A stretch of 8,392 nucleotides of DNA from NCBI GenBank assembly GCA_021805585.1, contig JAJZEY010000060.1, positions 1 through 8,392 of the forward strand. Direction: 5' to 3'. This document shows positions 5,072-8,392 of the stretch, in pieces (position 1 is the first letter of the stretch; each line of letters opens with the position of its first letter). Below the pieces are notes generated by a model. It saw only the letters and a list, made by a program, of their open reading frames with translations, was not told where the DNA came from and ran no database searches. The translations under genes and the position numbers were made by a program. The DNA comes from Planctomycetota bacterium (GTDB lineage: Bacteria; Planctomycetota; Phycisphaerae; WQYP01).

Positions 5072-7192
5072 ATGCTGGATCATTCGGTCACGCGAAAAGA
5101 GCGGCCACGCGAACTTAAGTGGTATCACGCCGGCGCAATTCTTTATGGCGATTGGGGCACCAGCCGATTTTACGTGCTGGGCCTGGCGTTTTTCTATTCC
5201 CTGTACGAAAGTTTCTGGTACGTGGTGGCCGTCGGTATTCTGGTGGCTCTGGTCGGCTGGGCGTACACCATTATTTGCCGCTGCTTTCCCGATGGTGGCG
5301 GAGTCTATTCATCGGCAAAACAATTCAGTCGGCAGTTGGCGGTAATCGGGGCGCTGCTTTTGTGTGCGGATTACATTGTGACCGCCGCGATGTCCGCGTT
5401 TGATGGCATTCATTATCTGGGTGTGCCCAATAATGGCCCGCTGATTCCGATATGCGCGATTGCGGCGATAGTGGTCATCGGGCTGCTGAATTATTTTGGC
5501 TTGCGCCGCGTGGGCGTTGCGGCACTTATTGTGGCCAAGGCAACCCTGATTCTGACGCTTATAACCGCGATATTCTGCATTCCGCATCTGGCCACCGGGT
5601 GGCATCGGATAACGGCATTAAAAAATCTTTCCGGAAATTTCAGCTCCCGCTGGTTCAGCTTTGTGAATGTCGTTCTGGCCCTTTCCGGAGTTGAGGCGGT
5701 GGCCAACATGACCGGGGTCATGGTGCAGCCCGTTGTGCGTACGGCCAAGAAAACCATATATCCGGTTCTGGTGGAAGTGGTGGCGCTGAACATATTGCTG
5801 GCGGTGGCGATGTGCGCGCTGTCACCGAATCCAAAACATCCCGGCGAAAAATTCACCACGCCGGCGGTGCAATTGCAGGCTAAAACCGACGCGTTCAAAC
5901 AGACCCATCCGGATTGGAAATCGCATCCGGCGCTGGTGGCCCGGGTTCAACAGTTGGACCAAAATTACAAGCGCGAAGACGAAATTCAAAATTCAGTTAT
6001 GCGCGTCATGGCCACCGATTTCGTCGGAAAAATTTTCGGCTGGATATGCGGCATTGTGTTCGGCCTGCTGCTGATATCCGCGGTGAACACCGCCATTGGC
6101 GCAATGATGAGCGTACAGTACACCATGTCGCGGGATAATGAACTGCCCAAATTTTTAAGCCGCCTGAATTATTTCGGCGTGCCCTGGCTGGCCCTTATTC
6201 CGGCGGTTCTGGTGCCGGTGCTGATCTTAAGCATTTTCCAGAGTCTTGCCACGCTTGGTGATTTGTATGCCATCGGCGTGGTGGGGGCCATTACGATTAA
6301 TCTGGGCAGCGCGGCGGTCAACCGGAATCTGCCAATTAAGGCCTGGGAACGCACCATGGTGGCGGCAATTGCCCTGCTTATGGGGGCTATTGAAATTACC
6401 CTTGCCGTGCAGAAGCATGAAGCCCTTATTTTCGCAGTCAGTGTACTGGCGGCGGGTCTGCTGGCCCGGTTTTATACCAAACAGTTCCCGGCCCTGTCCG
6501 TCCGCGGGCGATCATGGGCACTGGGTGCGAGTTGTGCGGCGGGCCTGCTGCTGGCCTTCGGTTTAGGCAGACTGGGAACGGTATTTCTTGTGCACGAGCC
6601 GGTATATGCCGGTTGGAGCTTTGCCGGAGGGGCGATTTTTGCGGCCATGGGAATTACCGCCGGCTATTATTGCCGCGGTCTGGTGAAGCAACTGCGGGCG
6701 GCACCGGCGGCGGCCGCCGAGGTGGAGGTTCCGGCCGCGGGACTGGCCCTTGGCACTCCGGGCCGCGAATTGGATATGAGCATGCCCAAGGTGATGGTGG
6801 CAACGCGCGGCTCGCCGCGGCTGCTGGAATTCGCCGCCAAATATGCCCAGCAGACCGGTTCGATTCTGTTTGTTATTTTCGTGCGCCCCCTGAATCTAAC
6901 GTTTCTGGCCGAAGACCAGGGGCCAAATTTAAGCGAAGATCCGGAAGCGATTGCCGCGCTGCGCGCCGCGCAGGAGCAGTGCCGGAAACTGGAAGTGCCG
7001 ATGGTGCCGATTTATGTGGTATCGCCGGATGTGGCCTGGAGCATTCTGGATTTTGCGGCCACCTACAGTGTCAATGCGCTGCTGATGGGTGTTTCACGTC
7101 GCGGTTCGTTGATGCGCGCCATGCACGGCGATACGCTGACGGCCGTCGCCGACCAGTTGCCACAGGATATTCCACTGCTGATACATGCCTGA
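5072..7192 (+). CDS. KimA-like potassium importer: APC permease fused to a USP domain
   Basis: The product is 706 residues with about 14 predicted membrane helices (about 20-535) and a C-terminal universal-stress-protein-like domain (about 571-706). TM1 carries GDWGTSRFY with Asp27 and Tyr34. TM3 carries DYIVT with Asp100, Tyr101 and Thr104. TM6 carries SGVEAVAN (205-212). As I recall them, these match in spacing the potassium-binding residues of B. subtilis KimA (Asp36/Tyr43, Asp117/Tyr118/Thr121). KimA is a proton-coupled potassium importer of the inner membrane that also has a cytosolic USP domain and is inhibited by cyclic di-AMP. The ydaO riboswitch upstream strongly supports this over a generic amino-acid permease. 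Odd points are a charged extracytoplasmic loop between TM7 and TM8 (about 251-318), two extra C-terminal helices, and a degenerate USP nucleotide motif (MGVSRRGS at 672-679, then HGDT rather than G-S/T). The ATG at 5072 has only weak RBS support. A plain amino-acid/polyamine transporter remains the alternative. Confidence 0.83.
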   Translation: MLDHSVTRKERPRELKWYHAGAILYGDWGTSRFYVLGLAFFYSLYESFWYVVAVGILVALVGWAYTIICRCFPDGGGVYSSAKQFSRQLAVIGALLLCADYIVTAAMSAFDGIHYLGVPNNGPLIPICAIAAIVVIGLLNYFGLRRVGVAALIVAKATLILTLITAIFCIPHLATGWHRITALKNLSGNFSSRWFSFVNVVLALSGVEAVANMTGVMVQPVVRTAKKTIYPVLVEVVALNILLAVAMCALSPNPKHPGEKFTTPAVQLQAKTDAFKQTHPDWKSHPALVARVQQLDQNYKREDEIQNSVMRVMATDFVGKIFGWICGIVFGLLLISAVNTAIGAMMSVQYTMSRDNELPKFLSRLNYFGVPWLALIPAVLVPVLILSIFQSLATLGDLYAIGVVGAITINLGSAAVNRNLPIKAWERTMVAAIALLMGAIEITLAVQKHEALIFAVSVLAAGLLARFYTKQFPALSVRGRSWALGASCAAGLLLAFGLGRLGTVFLVHEPVYAGWSFAGGAIFAAMGITAGYYCRGLVKQLRAAPAAAAEVEVPAAGLALGTPGRELDMSMPKVMVATRGSPRLLEFAAKYAQQTGSILFVIFVRPLNLTFLAEDQGPNLSEDPEAIAALRAAQEQCRKLEVPMVPIYVVSPDVAWSILDFAATYSVNALLMGVSRRGSLMRAMHGDTLTAVADQLPQDIPLLIHA

Positions 7193-7244
7193 TACATGCC
7201 TGCTCAAGGCCTGTTCGAGGCCTGCTTCTGCTCTGATATATGGC
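7178..7244 (+). repeat. Degenerate 11-bp tandem repeat spanning the transporter stop codon
   Basis: Consecutive units are CTGATACATGC, CTGATACATGC, CTGCTCAAGGC, CTGTTCGAGGC, a 10-base CTGCTTCTGC and, after TC, a 12-base CTGATATATGGC. They share CTG at the start and GC at the end. The first unit encodes the last residues of the transporter, and the second contains its TGA stop. The pattern suggests slippage expansion at the 3' end of the gene. Units 3 and 4 also form a short AGGCCT hairpin. Confidence 0.7.
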
Positions 7245-7313
7245 CAGCCGAAAACCATTTTTAACCCGGTGCCCGGTCAATTATCCGCCTGGCAAACATG
7301 CTATAGCTTGATT

Positions 7314-8392
7314 ATGGCATCTTTATCCGTACCAGCTCAAAAATCCGCCGACGATTTCTGGCTTACCATCGGCAGTCCGTTCCTGACGCAGACCGGCGGG
7401 CGGCCAATTCCCACCGATGCCCAGCTTCTGCTGGAATATCTGACCAATGACCTGGTCTATACATGTGTCAATTGGAATGCCGGTGCGGTGGCCCGCGTGC
7501 CCCTGCGGCTGTATGTCCGCACGCGGCCGGGCGATTCGCCGGTCACGTCTTTTCCGACGCGCATGCTGGGAAATTCCCAAGTGCGACGGTTGAAACATAA
7601 TCCGAATCTGGCGCGCCGTTTATCCGGCGTTTCCACGATTCATGAAATTACGGATCATCCCCTGCTGGACCTGCTGGAACAGGACAATGACGGGCTTAAC
7701 GGTTTTCAACTTCGCTATGTCACGGCCATTTATATGGAAGTGTTCGGCGGGGCTTACTGGCTGCTGGAAAATGGCGCGTTTGATCCGGTTGAAAAAATAA
7801 AAGTCCTGCCGACGCAGCGCGTTATTCCCCTGCGTAATGGAGACCTTGCGGTGGTCGCCTACCGGTATTTGCCGGCGCTTACCGGGCCTTCGATTAATCT
7901 GCCCCGCCAGGATGTTCTGGATTTCCGCTTTCCCGCCGTGGAAGACCCGTATGGCGGCCGCCATGCGCCGCTGCGTTCCGCGTTTATGCAGGCCGAACTT
8001 GCGGCCAAATATGCACTGTACGAAAACAGCCTGATGGACAACCGGGCCCGCATTGATGGAACCTTTATTCCCAAGGAACAGATCGGCCGGAAGGAGGCCG
8101 AGCGTGCTGAAATGCTGTGGAATCAGAAATTCGCCCGCCAGGGCAATGGCCGCGTGCTGGTGGCGGAACAATCCGGCACGTTCATTCCCACGCGTTATCC
8201 ACCGGCGGACCTTGGCCCGCTGGAAATAAGCCGCCAAACGCTGCGCCGTCTGGCCGGGGCATTTGGCGTGCCCGAGGCCCTTCTTTCCAAGGATGCCACT
8301 TTCGCCAACATGCAGGCGAGCATGACGCTGTACGCCCGCCAGACCATTCTGCCGCGCGTGCTTATTCTGGAACAGAAGCTCAATGAAATGCT
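7314..8392 (+). CDS. HK97-family phage portal protein, 3' end outside window
   Basis: The frame is open from the ATG at 7314 to the right edge, 359 codons. Family landmarks occur in order: DLVYTCVNWNAGAVARVPLRLY (46-67), the N-terminal helix segment; HPLLDLLEQDN (115-125); FQLRYVTAIYMEVFGGAYWLLE (131-152); a LPTQRVIPL strand (165-173); QDVLDFRFPAVEDPYGG (199-215), the DV-HF-like motif; the long stem helices around 220-275; and FGVPEALLSKDATFANMQAS (317-336), matching the C-terminal FGVP motif. Portal proteins form the dodecameric ring at the capsid vertex through which DNA is packaged and exits. Relatives are usually 390-450 residues, so little is missing. There is no clear ribosome binding site. 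The gene upstream on the same strand is a transporter 121 bases away, not a terminase. The frame shows no stop or frameshift, so the gene looks intact as far as it is visible. It may belong to a prophage, a remnant or a gene-transfer-agent-like cluster. Confidence 0.92.
   Translation, partial: MASLSVPAQKSADDFWLTIGSPFLTQTGGRPIPTDAQLLLEYLTNDLVYTCVNWNAGAVARVPLRLYVRTRPGDSPVTSFPTRMLGNSQVRRLKHNPNLARRLSGVSTIHEITDHPLLDLLEQDNDGLNGFQLRYVTAIYMEVFGGAYWLLENGAFDPVEKIKVLPTQRVIPLRNGDLAVVAYRYLPALTGPSINLPRQDVLDFRFPAVEDPYGGRHAPLRSAFMQAELAAKYALYENSLMDNRARIDGTFIPKEQIGRKEAERAEMLWNQKFARQGNGRVLVAEQSGTFIPTRYPPADLGPLEISRQTLRRLAGAFGVPEALLSKDATFANMQASMTLYARQTILPRVLILEQKLNEM

Noticed and set aside
5072..7192. Plain amino-acid permease annotation
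   Set aside because: The riboswitch class, the C-terminal USP domain and the Asp/Tyr/Thr spacing in TM1 and TM3 point to the KimA potassium importer family instead.
7207..7223. AGGCCT-GTTCG-AGGCCT hairpin as a terminator after the transporter
   Set aside because: The stem is only 6 bp with no following U tract, and it is explained by the 11-bp repeat units.
6514..7236. Plus-strand ORF of 240 codons rich in Gly and Arg
   Set aside because: It is an out-of-frame reading of the C-terminal half of the transporter, whose own frame carries membrane helices and a USP domain.

Overview
The window reads as bacterial chromosome at a boundary between ordinary genes and phage-derived ones. The organism is most likely a planctomycete, perhaps Phycisphaerae. 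This rests on a secreted protein with two DUF4159 domains (a family common there), an APC transporter fused to a USP domain, sparse Shine-Dalgarno use and a moderately GC-rich composition. The taxon is an inference from style, not from a marker gene.

Layout from left to right. (1) Positions 1-950, minus strand: most of a COG4637-type AAA/ABC-like ATPase whose 3' end lies outside the window. (2) About 440 bases of intergenic DNA, with one doubtful small minus-strand ORF that overlaps the ATPase start. (3) Positions 1392-2900, plus strand: an exported protein with two tandem DUF4159 domains, closed by a strong intrinsic terminator. (4) Positions 3011-4582, minus strand: two sigma-factor-like genes. 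The promoter-proximal one is a FliA/SigB-type sigma-70 protein with regions 2 and 4. The distal one has a region 2 resembling the T4 gp55 late sigma factor and ends in what looks like a cut-off helix-turn-helix. (5) A divergent AT-rich control region with a promoter on each side, a 7-bp direct repeat and a perfect inverted repeat. (6) Positions 4805-5006: a well-conserved ydaO-yuaA (cyclic di-AMP) riboswitch, followed by a hairpin that could cover the ribosome binding site. (7) Positions 5072-7192: an APC-superfamily transporter with a C-terminal USP domain, which matches the KimA potassium importer family in its TM1 and TM3 signature residues. (8) An array of 11-bp degenerate repeats over the end of that gene. 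(9) Position 7314 to the window end: an HK97-family phage portal protein, open at the right edge.

The best-supported functional unit is the riboswitch plus the KimA-like importer. Cyclic di-AMP rises with cellular potassium in the bacteria studied, and the family riboswitch turns potassium uptake off when it binds the nucleotide. The most open question is whether the portal gene, with no terminase beside it, and the two orphan sigma-like genes belong to one domesticated phage or gene-transfer-agent-like module that flanks the transporter, or are unrelated neighbours.
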